Shown here: piece after piece, positions 7,576-14,544 of the stretch
Layout: each line of letters opens with the position of its first letter
Numbering within the stretch: position 1 is the first letter of the stretch
Origin: Coriobacteriaceae bacterium
Lineage (GTDB): Bacteria; Actinomycetota; Coriobacteriia; Coriobacteriales; UMGS124
NCBI GenBank assembly: GCA_019420325.1
Contig: JAHZHK010000039.1
Location: forward strand, 1-24,369
Direction of reading: 5' to 3'
Length of the DNA: 24,369 bases
Position numbers and translations under genes: made by a program
The notes under the pieces: generated by a model
What the model was told of the DNA's origin: nothing
Database searches by the model: none
Seen by the model: only the letters and a program-made list of their open reading frames with translations

Positions 7576-7657
7576 GAGGGCCTAAACGGCGGCCACGAAG
7601 AATTGGGCCCTCTCAGTCACGAGGGCCGTGCCCGCGAACCAGGGGTACGGCCCTCGT
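7576..7657. terminator. Tandem hairpins between convergent genes
   Basis: GAGGGCC (7576-7582) can pair with GGCCCTC (7606-7612), and the perfect 11-bp pair ACGAGGGCCGT (7619-7629)/ACGGCCCTCGT (7647-7657) follows. Because the GAGGGCC core is repeated, arms can also swap partners. The position between a plus-strand operon end and a minus-strand gene end suggests a bidirectional terminator, although there is no T tract. The rest of 7462-7738 shows no gene. Confidence 0.5.
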
Positions 7658-7738
7658 CGCATGGCTTGCCCGAACGAGGACTTTAACGCGCTTCCACGGC
7701 GCCGGGCAAAAGTGACACATCACACCCATCCCCCTGTG

Positions 7739-8149
7739 CTATTTTGCTTGTCTGCTCTCGAGGCTCTTTCGCTTGCCGCATTCGGGGCAGCCGTAGCCTT
7801 GCAAGAGGCTCTTGGGGTAGGGCGACCAGGTATGGCCGCACACGCGACAGCGGCAATCAATGCGTGTGCGAGCGTTTACGTAAGGGGCGAGAAGCTCGAC
7901 GTCGGCCGCGATGGATGCGGCCCGCGCGGCAAACGAGTCGGCCGTTACACGCGCCGTGCCAGCACATTCGGGGCATCCCACGCCTCGCAGCAGGTGGTTT
8001 GGCACGGCGTCCCACTCATGCCCGCATGTGCGGCATCGGCAGGCAACCTTGGTGCGGGCGTTCACGTATTCCCCGAGCAGCTCGACATCGGGCGCAACCT
8101 GGGCCAGCTCACAGGCGAACTCCTCAGGCGACTTGGCACGTGCAGACAT
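7739..8149 (-). CDS. Two-module zinc-ribbon (treble-clef) protein
   Basis: This 136-residue soluble protein is built of two nearly identical modules of about 46 residues. Each has the form D-V-E-L-L-x-x-Y-V-N-A-R-T...C-R-C-R-x-C-G-H-x-W...P-x-x-L-L-x-G-x-G-C-P-E-C, with four zinc-binding cysteines (CRxC and CPEC). This resembles the zinc-ribbon repeats attached to phage and intron endonucleases (PF14311-like), but no nuclease domain is present. The true start is ATG 8149, with AAGGAG (8160-8155 on the minus strand) 5 bases upstream; a GTG at 8155 would overlap that site. It is likely a DNA- or RNA-binding protein; its role is unknown. It is downstream of the deoxyribosyltransferase-like gene on the same strand, separated by 128 bases. 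Confidence 0.75.
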   Translation of the reverse strand: MSARAKSPEEFACELAQVAPDVELLGEYVNARTKVACRCRTCGHEWDAVPNHLLRGVGCPECAGTARVTADSFAARAASIAADVELLAPYVNARTRIDCRCRVCGHTWSPYPKSLLQGYGCPECGKRKSLESRQAK

Positions 8150-8277
8150 GGGCACTCCTTACTACCGAACGTACGGGCGACGAAAGCCAGCCCGCCATTT
8201 TGCAAAGCTTTCCCGCTCTCGAGACCCTCTTCCTTGTCAAACAAGCAAGCACGGCCTCGCATCGGGCACTTTTACGA

Positions 8278-8736
8278 TTAGGCCACGCCGGCCTGGTGGA
8301 CAAGGGCATCGAGGCAGTCCTCGAAAGAACCTTGCACCAGCGCGACCGACTCGGCAAGCATGAGATTCATGGGCAGGTCGAAGTCCTCGACATTGTAGCC
8401 GCGCTCGTCGACCCCGCCCATGCGCTCGCGCATGGAAGAAACCTCGTCGGCATATGCCCAGACAGGCTTGTCGAGCGCGCAGGCAAAACCCACCTCGAAG
8501 GCCGTGCCTGCATCGGGCTCGCAAGGTCCCCGAAATGGGTTGAGGTTCGCGACGACCACGTCGGCCTCGCGGATGAGCGCAACATTGCCCTCGTAGATGT
8601 CCCGCGCCGTCTGGGCCTCGTTGTCGAGCGGGTGCAGGGGCACCAAGCCACGAGCGCGGCAAGCCTCAATCGCCCGAATACGCCGCACGTCTGCGTCAGC
8701 GGCAAACACATCAAACCCCGCGATATACACCTTCAT
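8278..8736 (-). CDS. Nucleoside 2-deoxyribosyltransferase-like protein
   Basis: This 152-residue cytoplasmic enzyme of the nucleoside 2-deoxyribosyltransferase (Ndt) fold would exchange or hydrolyse the base of deoxynucleosides or nucleotides in salvage or pool sanitation. Visible family marks are the N-terminal MKVYIAGFDVF, the IREADVVVANLNPFRGP strand-loop (about 56-71), and EPDAGTAFEVGFA, whose Glu81 sits where the catalytic nucleophile glutamate of the family lies. The length fits. ATG 8736 is preferred to GTG 8742 because GAGG lies 8 bases upstream of it. It starts 27 bases after the LysR gene ends, so the two are probably cotranscribed. Exact substrate is not predictable; DNPH1-type hydrolase activity is an alternative. 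Confidence 0.8.
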   Translation of the reverse strand: MKVYIAGFDVFAADADVRRIRAIEACRARGLVPLHPLDNEAQTARDIYEGNVALIREADVVVANLNPFRGPCEPDAGTAFEVGFACALDKPVWAYADEVSSMRERMGGVDERGYNVEDFDLPMNLMLAESVALVQGSFEDCLDALVHQAGVA

Positions 8737-8763
8737 GGCCACGACCTCGTCTTTCTCGATTGC

Positions 8764-9645
8764 CTACGTATAATCCCTGCGAAGGGACCTCATGTAATCC
8801 ATGAATTCAACCTCGGTCTGAGTGGGGACGTGGTCGCGCCGGTAGCACAACGAGAACCCCCATGGCAGAGCCCGAAGCGGCAGGCCAACGGTTTTCTGCG
8901 ACTCCGAGGTCGCCTCTACGTGGTTGCGACACGTTAGGCCCAGGCCCATACCGGCGCGCGCACACTCATATACGCGCATCATCTCGCTTGTAAAACGAAA
9001 CGTCGGCTTAACACCAGCATCTGCGCAGAGCTTCATGAGATAGCCAGTATTGCGGTAATCGTCATTGACGCTGTAGACCGTGCGTCCGTCAAGATCGGCA
9101 AGCGTTACTTCCCGAGCATCCGCGAGCCCGTCGGTCCTATTCACCCAGACAAACTGGTAGTCATTGACCAGGGGTATTGATGCAAACGCGGGGTCCGGGG
9201 GGTCAATAAGCAACGCGTAGTCGCACTTTCCCTCAGCAAGGCACCGCTCGCACTCACTATCCGGCAACTCGTCACTCACATATATCTGGCAGTTCCGCGA
9301 TTGGTTGAATGCATACAGTGCTCCTTCGCCCAGGTAGCCCAATACCCCCATCGAGCAACCCAAGCGAATGACATTGGAGGCATGGGCATTGATGGCGTCA
9401 AGCGCGCAGCGCATGCCCCTCTCTTCGTCCACAATCGCCTGCCCATGCTCAAGAACGCACTTTCCCTGCTCCGTCAGATCAGAGGCACCGAGCGCCCCTT
9501 CGTACATGGTGCAGGAAAGCTCTTCCTCCATGCGCCGCACGGCACGCGCCAAGCCTTGCGGTGTAATACCAAGCTCTTTAGCCGCACGAGACACGCTGCG
9601 GAATCGCTCGATGCTCAGCAGGTACAAGTAGTTTTTCGTGTCCAT
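8764..9645 (-). CDS. LysR-family transcriptional regulator
   Basis: This 293-residue DNA-binding regulator has an N-terminal winged helix (about residues 1-60; SVSRAAKELGITPQGLARAVRRMEEEL is the helix-turn-helix) and a C-terminal periplasmic-binding-protein-like effector domain (about 85-290). The effector domain holds an unusual cysteine group, CERCLAEGKC, plus other cysteines, which could bind metal or respond to redox. ATG 9645 is chosen because a GGGGGAG site lies just upstream; a TTG at 9669 extends the frame without such a site. It is divergent from the exported flavoprotein at 9968, the classical LysR target arrangement, and the shared intergenic region has two matching dyads. It probably activates that gene in response to the flavoprotein's substrate. 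Confidence 0.88.
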   Translation of the reverse strand: MDTKNYLYLLSIERFRSVSRAAKELGITPQGLARAVRRMEEELSCTMYEGALGASDLTEQGKCVLEHGQAIVDEERGMRCALDAINAHASNVIRLGCSMGVLGYLGEGALYAFNQSRNCQIYVSDELPDSECERCLAEGKCDYALLIDPPDPAFASIPLVNDYQFVWVNRTDGLADAREVTLADLDGRTVYSVNDDYRNTGYLMKLCADAGVKPTFRFTSEMMRVYECARAGMGLGLTCRNHVEATSESQKTVGLPLRALPWGFSLCYRRDHVPTQTEVEFMDYMRSLRRDYT

Positions 9646-9777
9646 GCTCCCCCAATCAACCCCCCACAACAGACCAATCCGCGCACGGGCAAGGCAGTCG
9701 CTGACACATTATATGCGCAGCTCGACCGCAATGCCTTCTGGGCAAAGACATGGCATCGAGCAGGGCAGTGACCAAAC

Positions 9778-9872
9778 GGTTCAATTCGGAACCAGACTGT
9801 CCGTCCGTTCAATATAAGCATATCTACCTGGAATTTTGGTAACACGTGCCTATCTGGTTCACATTGGAACCA
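9778..9872. promoter_or_regulatory. Two GGTTC-N6-GAACC dyads in divergent promoter region
   Basis: Inverted repeats GGTTC-N6-GAACC occur at 9778-9793 (spacer AATTCG) and, with one more pair (TGGTTC/GAACCA), at 9855-9872 (spacer ACATTG). The centres are 78 bp apart. They lie in the 322-base gap between the LysR gene and the flavoprotein gene and are the best candidates for the LysR binding sites. An AT-rich stretch between them (about 9809-9840) probably holds promoter elements. Nothing else is seen in 9646-9967 apart from the ribosome site at 9955-9961. Confidence 0.6.
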
Positions 9873-9967
9873 AAACGTTGGCTCCCATCTTCAAAACCCG
9901 GCCGTACCTTATGCGACGTCGACCGGGAAAGGGAAGTCCCGGGCAAAAATCCTTTAGGAGGAAACAC

Positions 9968-11665
9968 ATGGCTCTTGAGATGACCAGGCGCAGTGCCATC
10001 GCCGCAACCGCAGCGGCAGCAGTCGCCGCAGCCGCCACCCCCGCTCTCGCCGAGGAAGAGATGCAGGCTGCCGGTGGTTTTGTCACCGGCGAGGCCCTCG
10101 TCAGCAAGCAGGACTACTTCGGCTATACCTCCGAGGCCCCCTCGTTCATGACCGCTCCCGAACCCGTGGCCACCGATCAGATTGTCGCCACCCTCGACTG
10201 CGACGTCCTCGTCATCGGCGCAGGCCTTGCTGGTACTTCCGCCGCCCGTGCCGCCGCCGAGGGAGGTGCCAAGGTCATCTGCGTCGAGAAGATGCACCAG
10301 CCTTCTTGCCGCGGCGCTGGCGCTGGCACCATCAACTCCAAGCTGTCCTGCTCTTTTGAGGACGGCACCGTCGAGGACATCCCCGCAGCCGAGTTCCGCT
10401 GGATGCAGACCTGCGGCAACCGCCTGAACGAGGCTCTCGTTGCCAAGTACATGTACCGTTCCGGCGAGGCCGCCGACTGGCTGTGCGAGGCCGGCGAGAA
10501 GCACAAGTGCTTCATGGGAATCTGGGACGGCTACAGCCGTCATGAGCTCCTGCCCGACGAGCCCGGCTACGTCTGCATGAGCGCCACCGACGACTCCGAC
10601 ATCAACCAGCCCTATGCCTCCTTTGTCGCCGCCGACGTCCAGTCCATCGAGGCCATGGCTGCTGGCGCCGAGTTCATGTTCGAGTGCCCCGCCCAGTATC
10701 TGCTCCAGGACGAATCTGGCGCAGTAACCGGCGCCATCGTCCTTGACGAAGAGGGCTACAAGCAGATCAACGCCCCGAAGGTCATCATGGCAACCGGTGA
10801 CATCGGTGGATCCGAAGAAATGATGCGTTACTACTGCCCCGAAGGCATCTCCATCCCCAGCGTGTACACCCCCGCCGGCGCCAACACCGGTGACGGCCAC
10901 AAGATGATTCTGTGGGCTGGCGGTCACATGGGCCGCGCGCCCTTCGCAACCGCACTGCACCCCCAGCGCTGGGCTGACCCGTTCTCCAACCAGCTCGAGG
11001 GCCCCTTCCTGTACGTCAACGAGAAGGGCGAGCGCTTCTTCAACGAGGGCACCTGGGTCCAGGCCCGCTCGCTGCAGATCATGAAGCACACCGCCGACGA
11101 CTGCGCATGGTCCATTTTCGACTCCAGCTGGCCCGAGGACCTCATGGCCTCCTTCCCCTACGGCGGCGGCATGTTCTGGGATATGTTCCGCTACAAGGGC
11201 GAGTCGGATTACCAGACCACGATTGACTACTACACGCAGTCGCTCGTCGATGCCGACGGTTCCACCTATGAGACAGCCGACACGCTCGAGGAGCTCGCCG
11301 AGAAGATCGGCGTTCCTGCCGACAAGCTCGTCGAGACCGTAAACCACTACAACGAGGTTTGCGCTTCCGGCGTCGACACCGACTTCTGCAAGCGCCCTGA
11401 GCTGCTCTTCCCCTGCGACACGCCTCCGTACCACGCCTCCAAGGTGGGCGCGGTACTCCTGGTGGTGTGCGGTGGCGCCGTCATCGATGCCAACTTCCAG
11501 TGCCTCGACGCTGAGGGCAACCCCATCCCCGGCCTCTATGCCGTGGGCAACACTTCCGGCGGCACGGCTGAAGTCGACTACCCCATCAACGTCCCCGGTA
11601 ACAGCCATGGCCAGGCCCTTACCCAAGGCTACCTTGCGGGCCGCATCTGCGCCGGCGTGGAGTAG
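9968..11665 (+). CDS. Tat-exported FAD-dependent oxidoreductase (fumarate reductase flavoprotein family)
   Basis: This 565-residue exported flavoprotein is a distant relative of the one at 602. ATG 9968 follows TAGGAGG (9955-9961). The Tat signal MTRRSAIAATAAAAV ends at a likely AxA site (TPALAEE, about residue 28). After a spacer of about 50 residues comes the FAD motif VIGAGLAGTSAA (about 80-91), then the family's VIMATGDIGG and GERFFNEG blocks (the latter near residue 354) and a C-terminal IPGLYAVGNTSGG FAD-binding block with VPGNSHGQALTQGYLAG. There is no haem CxxCH motif or FMN-binding domain, so an external electron donor is needed. It would reduce an organic acceptor outside the membrane; the substrate is not predictable. 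Divergent LysR regulator; monocistronic with a strong terminator. Confidence 0.88.
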   Translation: MALEMTRRSAIAATAAAAVAAAATPALAEEEMQAAGGFVTGEALVSKQDYFGYTSEAPSFMTAPEPVATDQIVATLDCDVLVIGAGLAGTSAARAAAEGGAKVICVEKMHQPSCRGAGAGTINSKLSCSFEDGTVEDIPAAEFRWMQTCGNRLNEALVAKYMYRSGEAADWLCEAGEKHKCFMGIWDGYSRHELLPDEPGYVCMSATDDSDINQPYASFVAADVQSIEAMAAGAEFMFECPAQYLLQDESGAVTGAIVLDEEGYKQINAPKVIMATGDIGGSEEMMRYYCPEGISIPSVYTPAGANTGDGHKMILWAGGHMGRAPFATALHPQRWADPFSNQLEGPFLYVNEKGERFFNEGTWVQARSLQIMKHTADDCAWSIFDSSWPEDLMASFPYGGGMFWDMFRYKGESDYQTTIDYYTQSLVDADGSTYETADTLEELAEKIGVPADKLVETVNHYNEVCASGVDTDFCKRPELLFPCDTPPYHASKVGAVLLVVCGGAVIDANFQCLDAEGNPIPGLYAVGNTSGGTAEVDYPINVPGNSHGQALTQGYLAGRICAGVE

Positions 11666-11699
11666 GCCTTAAGAGACCCATCCCCCTGAGGGCTCTTGC

Positions 11700-11746
11700 A
11701 AAGGCCCCGCAGGCAAGCCGAACATCGGCACTCCTGCGGGGCCTTT
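11700..11746 (+). terminator. Strong intrinsic terminator
   Basis: A 14-bp perfect stem, AAAGGCCCCGCAGG (11700-11713) and CCTGCGGGGCCTTT (11733-11746), with a 19-base loop; the A and T ends make it usable in both directions. It ends the flavoprotein transcript and could also stop the minus-strand LUD transcript. Confidence 0.85.
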
Positions 11747-11901
11747 CTGTTTGAAACCTCAACCGGCGGTCCTGGGTACCCGTGGAACGGCTGGCGTGGG
11801 CCACCCTCGCCCGCACCTCCAACCCCATGGGGCTGCCGACTCTGAAGCGCGCCTCTATTCTTCAGGCTTTCTCGCTGGGCCGTCGCCCCTGGTTCGTCCT
11901 C

Positions 11902-12501
11902 TTAATACCCCAGCTCTTCGCCGATGAGGACGACGTCCATGCGGGCGATGCCCATGGGCTTGCGGTCGAGGATGACGGTTGTGCGGCAGATGCGGTCGGG
12001 ACAGTCGCAGTCGTGGCAACGTATGGGCTCGCTAAGGACGCAGGGCGTCTGCTTGCCGAACCTGCGCGCGTTGAACGGGGAGGCGACGTTCTTGGCCCTG
12101 GCGATCGCCGCATGCAGGTTGGGCGCAAGCTTGTTGACACCGGCGACAAACACGACCCGGTCGTGCCCGTAGATGGTGGATGCCACACGGTTGCCCATAC
12201 CGTCGATGTTCACGATCTCGCCCGTCTCGGAGATGCCGTTTGCCGAGCTCAGGTACGCCTGGGCATGAGCAGCGCGCTCGCGCTCCTCGGCGGTGGGTTG
12301 CTTCCAATGCCAATATACCTCGCCCTGCTCGGCAAGGGCCTCGTAGAGACCCATGGCCTCGACAGTCTTGCTGCCGCCGATGCCCACCGACAGGCCTTTC
12401 AGCTCACCGGCGACATACTCAGCCGCCTGCGCAGCGGTTTCGAAATACACGGCGTCAAAACCATGGCGTTTCAGGTTCGCAAGGGCAAGCTCGATGTTCA
12501 T
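11902..12501 (-). CDS. LUD-domain protein (LutC/DUF162-like) with C-terminal cysteine cluster
   Basis: This 199-residue cytoplasmic protein belongs to the LUD family, related to the LutC/LutB lactate-utilisation proteins. The motifs LSVGIGGSKTVEAMGL, YLSSANGISETGEIVNIDGMGNRVA and VVFVAGVNKL are the usual LUD stretches. The C-terminal CHDCDCPDRICR (Cys162, 165, 167, 172) is characteristic of a stand-alone LUD subgroup common in anaerobes and may hold an Fe-S cluster or metal. ATG 12501 is chosen over the upstream extension because GGAG/GAGAGG precedes it closely. It is last in the AraC-esterase-LUD minus-strand series but separated from the esterase by a 196-base region with its own candidate promoter. 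The function of this subgroup is not established. Confidence 0.82.
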   Translation of the reverse strand: MNIELALANLKRHGFDAVYFETAAQAAEYVAGELKGLSVGIGGSKTVEAMGLYEALAEQGEVYWHWKQPTAEERERAAHAQAYLSSANGISETGEIVNIDGMGNRVASTIYGHDRVVFVAGVNKLAPNLHAAIARAKNVASPFNARRFGKQTPCVLSEPIRCHDCDCPDRICRTTVILDRKPMGIARMDVVLIGEELGY

Positions 12502-12515
12502 AGGCCTCTCCTCGG

Positions 12516-12650
12516 TGTGCGTAGGCAATCGCCTGCGGCGGATTTGGCCATATTCTAGCAAGTGCGCAGGTAATCACCCGCAGCAGGGTCGGGCATATTC
12601 CAGCAAACGCACGGGTAATCGCCCGCAACAGATTTCGGCTAGTCCATCGA
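12516..12650 (-). repeat. Three tandem 45-bp imperfect repeats in LUD promoter region
   Basis: Copies at 12516-12560, 12561-12605 and 12606-12650 have a period of exactly 45 bp. The first two match at about 33 of 45 positions; the third matches in its first half. Each copy centres on an AATC flanked by complementary bases (GGCAATCGCC, GGTAATCACC, GGTAATCGCC), so the small dyad is largely kept while its bases change. The repeats start 15 bases ahead of the LUD gene start. Confidence 0.7.
12551..12559 (-). promoter_or_regulatory. Candidate extended -10 element of LUD gene
   Basis: On the minus strand TGCTAGAAT (12559 to 12551) resembles an extended -10 (TGnTATAAT) about 50 bases before the LUD ATG. 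It lies in the first 45-bp repeat; the second repeat has a weaker version (TGCTGGAAT). No clear -35 is seen. Confidence 0.4.
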
Positions 12651-12697
12651 GCGTTACAAGCCTTATCGTTGCGGGCGGAGATGCCTGTCGCCGACTC

Positions 12698-13435
12698 CTA
12701 CCCCCAGCGTTCGAGGAGGGCCTGAAGACGGGTGGCGAGGCCCCGGTGATGATCGAGCTCGTCGATAACAATAACGGGCCTGCGTGTCAAACGTTCCGAG
12801 AGGCACGCGACGAGACGGTCGGTATCCTGGCGGATGCCGGCGATGGGCTCGGGATGATCGAGACCCTCGTTGGCACCGCAAGCCACAACGACACGGGGGT
12901 CGCACGCCAGGGACGTCCGGGCGACACGGTTCACGATGCCTGGATACCACGTGCTAGGGCTTGCGAGAAGATACGTTGAGAACACATCGGTGTTAAGCAT
13001 GGCGAATAGACCGAACAGGCCAGCAAGCGAGTACCCGAACAGACCAATAGGTCCCTCGGGGTGTTCGCGTCGCAACGCCGTGGCCACAGGCAGCACCGTA
13101 TCCGCCAAAAACACCTCGGCACCGCCGCCGAAATCTGGTGCGCCGGGCTTGTAGGCTGGGTGCGACCAGGGGGTATATTGCGCAAGGCCGCGGTCAGCAG
13201 GGTCGGGGTCAATGCCCACCATAAGCGGCAAACATACCGGATCAAGCCCGCCCTCGGCAACCAGGCGATCAACACGGCGCAGTACGCGCGTTCCGTCGAG
13301 AACCACAAGCGCGCCGGGCGTGGAGGCGTAACCGCTCGGACGCGCAACAACGCAGGAAACGCCCGCAATCACCTCACGCGCAATCGCAAGGGACGAGATT
13401 TCTTCGCGCTCGTCTTCATTGTCAACAATTGGCAT
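12698..13435 (-). CDS. Alpha/beta-hydrolase esterase, siderophore esterase-like (IroE/BesA/Fes C-terminal type)
   Basis: This 245-residue serine hydrolase of the esterase-D fold has the nucleophile elbow GYSLAG (Ser136), the LAQYTPW stretch with GGGAEVFLADTVLP (the family's R-x-x-x-x-T-P-W...GG...F motif), LASPSTWY after the nucleophile, and a likely catalytic His229 or His230 in IDELDHHRG. Relatives hydrolyse ferric trilactone siderophores such as enterobactin or bacillibactin to release iron. No signal peptide is seen, so it acts in the cytoplasm after import. Its position between an AraC regulator and, beyond that, a siderophore-type ABC operon supports this role. ATG 13435 has AAGGAG 11 bases upstream. 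Other ester substrates remain possible. Confidence 0.72.
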   Translation of the reverse strand: MPIVDNEDEREEISSLAIAREVIAGVSCVVARPSGYASTPGALVVLDGTRVLRRVDRLVAEGGLDPVCLPLMVGIDPDPADRGLAQYTPWSHPAYKPGAPDFGGGAEVFLADTVLPVATALRREHPEGPIGLFGYSLAGLFGLFAMLNTDVFSTYLLASPSTWYPGIVNRVARTSLACDPRVVVACGANEGLDHPEPIAGIRQDTDRLVACLSERLTRRPVIVIDELDHHRGLATRLQALLERWG

Positions 13436-13498
13436 ATCTACCAGCGCTCCTTTTCAAGTCAACCAATCCATCCGTTTCTGCGGCAAGGCCCGCCCTCA

Positions 13499-14338
13499 TC
13501 AGCCGTCGTCCCTCAGCCCTGCGGCCGCGCCCTGCTCGACGTCCCTGCGGGCCTCGCTGGGCGAACAACCGTAATGCCGTCTGAACAGGCGGCTGAAGTA
13601 CAGGGGGTCGTCGTAGCCGACAGCGTAAGCCACGTCCTTCACGCGCATGTCGGTCTGAAGCAGGCGCATGGCTTGCTCAAGCCGCAGCGAGATGAGCAGG
13701 TTCATGGGACGCACGCGATGGGCCCGCGCAAAACAATACGAAAAGCGTTGCGCCCCCATGCCGTAGCGGGCAGCAAGATCATCCAGGCATATCGGCTCGG
13801 CGAAGTGCGTCTCGATGTATGCACGGGCCCGCGCCATGCGTTCATCGACCCTCGTGCGAGGCGAGGGGTCGAACATCGTGCGCAAAAGATTGGTGGCTCC
13901 CACAATCTGATTGAGACGGCTGTCGAGCGTCGCGGCCGCATTGAGCGCCTCGAGGGCCTCGACACGCGCCATGAGCTCGTCATAGTTGGCAGGCGCGAAA
14001 TCAAAAGGGCGCATCATCCAGTGCTGAGGATCACCCGTATCGTCGCCATTTGCCTCGTAGTACACGTTGATGTGCTCAAACGGCTCGTCGCCCACGGCCT
14101 CAAACAGCAGGTCTTCGTGCGGACAGCCGTGCAGGATAACCCCACGGCGGCCCTCCAGGCACTCCCCGCCCAACACGAAGCGCGCCGTGCCGCGCACCGG
14201 AAAGATCATTGCCGAATGGATGGTGGAGTAACGGGCGCACTCGCCTGGAAACTTGACCTGGCGGCTGACCGCGAACACGCTGAAGGGCCGCTGGGCGTAG
14301 ACGCGCCGCAGCTCCAGTGCCGATGGGTGTGCATTCAT
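13499..14338 (-). CDS. AraC-family transcriptional regulator
   Basis: This 279-residue regulator has an N-terminal cupin-like ligand-binding region (about residues 20-110; FPVRGTARFVLGGE) and a C-terminal double helix-turn-helix (about 175-270; ICLDDLAARYGMGAQRFSYCF, then VKDVAYAVGYDDPLYFSRLFRRHYGCSPSEAR). ATG 14338 is preferred: GAAGG lies about 8 bases upstream, while ATG 14353 has no ribosome site. It is divergent from the iron-type ABC operon at 14545 and 63 bases upstream of the esterase gene on its own strand, so it probably controls both. By analogy with YbtA/PchR-type regulators it may sense the ferric siderophore; that is inference. Confidence 0.87.
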   Translation of the reverse strand: MNAHPSALELRRVYAQRPFSVFAVSRQVKFPGECARYSTIHSAMIFPVRGTARFVLGGECLEGRRGVILHGCPHEDLLFEAVGDEPFEHINVYYEANGDDTGDPQHWMMRPFDFAPANYDELMARVEALEALNAAATLDSRLNQIVGATNLLRTMFDPSPRTRVDERMARARAYIETHFAEPICLDDLAARYGMGAQRFSYCFARAHRVRPMNLLISLRLEQAMRLLQTDMRVKDVAYAVGYDDPLYFSRLFRRHYGCSPSEARRDVEQGAAAGLRDDG

Positions 14339-14353
14339 GAGTAAGCCTTCCAT

Positions 14354-14544
14354 GACAAAGAATCGTAGTTGATGAGTTCAGTTTATGGTAGACATCTGAA
14401 TTGTCCATGTTTTAAAGAGTATGCTATGTTCAACTTTCATAAGTTAGATAAAGATTCCTTTGTCACATCGAGGCGCGCCTGCCGAGGGATTCCGCCGGAA
14501 TGCCCACGCAGACCGCGCCCGCCACTACGAAAGGATGGATGAAC
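14354..14544. promoter_or_regulatory. Divergent promoter region of AraC gene and second iron operon
   Basis: This region is AT-rich from about 14360 to 14462. The dyad AACTT-TCAT-AAGTT (14432-14445) runs into AGTTAGATA (14442-14450), a 9-mer also present ahead of the first iron operon (3212-3220). TTGTCC (14401-14406) followed 18 bases later by TATGTT is a possible promoter for the plus-strand operon. A small hairpin ATTCC-GCC-GGAAT (14489-14501) lies in the leader. Confidence 0.45.

Noticed and set aside
9824..11626. 600-residue antisense open frame opposite the flavoprotein gene
   Set aside because: It is the complement of a gene with clear Tat and FAD motifs; long antisense frames are common in GC-rich DNA. 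The same applies to 21562-24051, 488-1687 and 17970-19433 on the minus strand.
486..12644. GGCTAGTC at 486-493, 3352-3359 and 12637-12644, all intergenic
   Set aside because: Only the first is part of a full dyad; three 8-mers in 24 kb are weak evidence for a shared operator.
12516..12650. CRISPR array
   Set aside because: The 45-bp units are contiguous and diverged with no unique spacers, and there are no cas genes.
14500..14544. Longer start for the second binding protein at ATG 14500
   Set aside because: It would place 15 extra residues before the Tat motif and lacks a ribosome site, while ATG 14545 has AAAGGA at good spacing.
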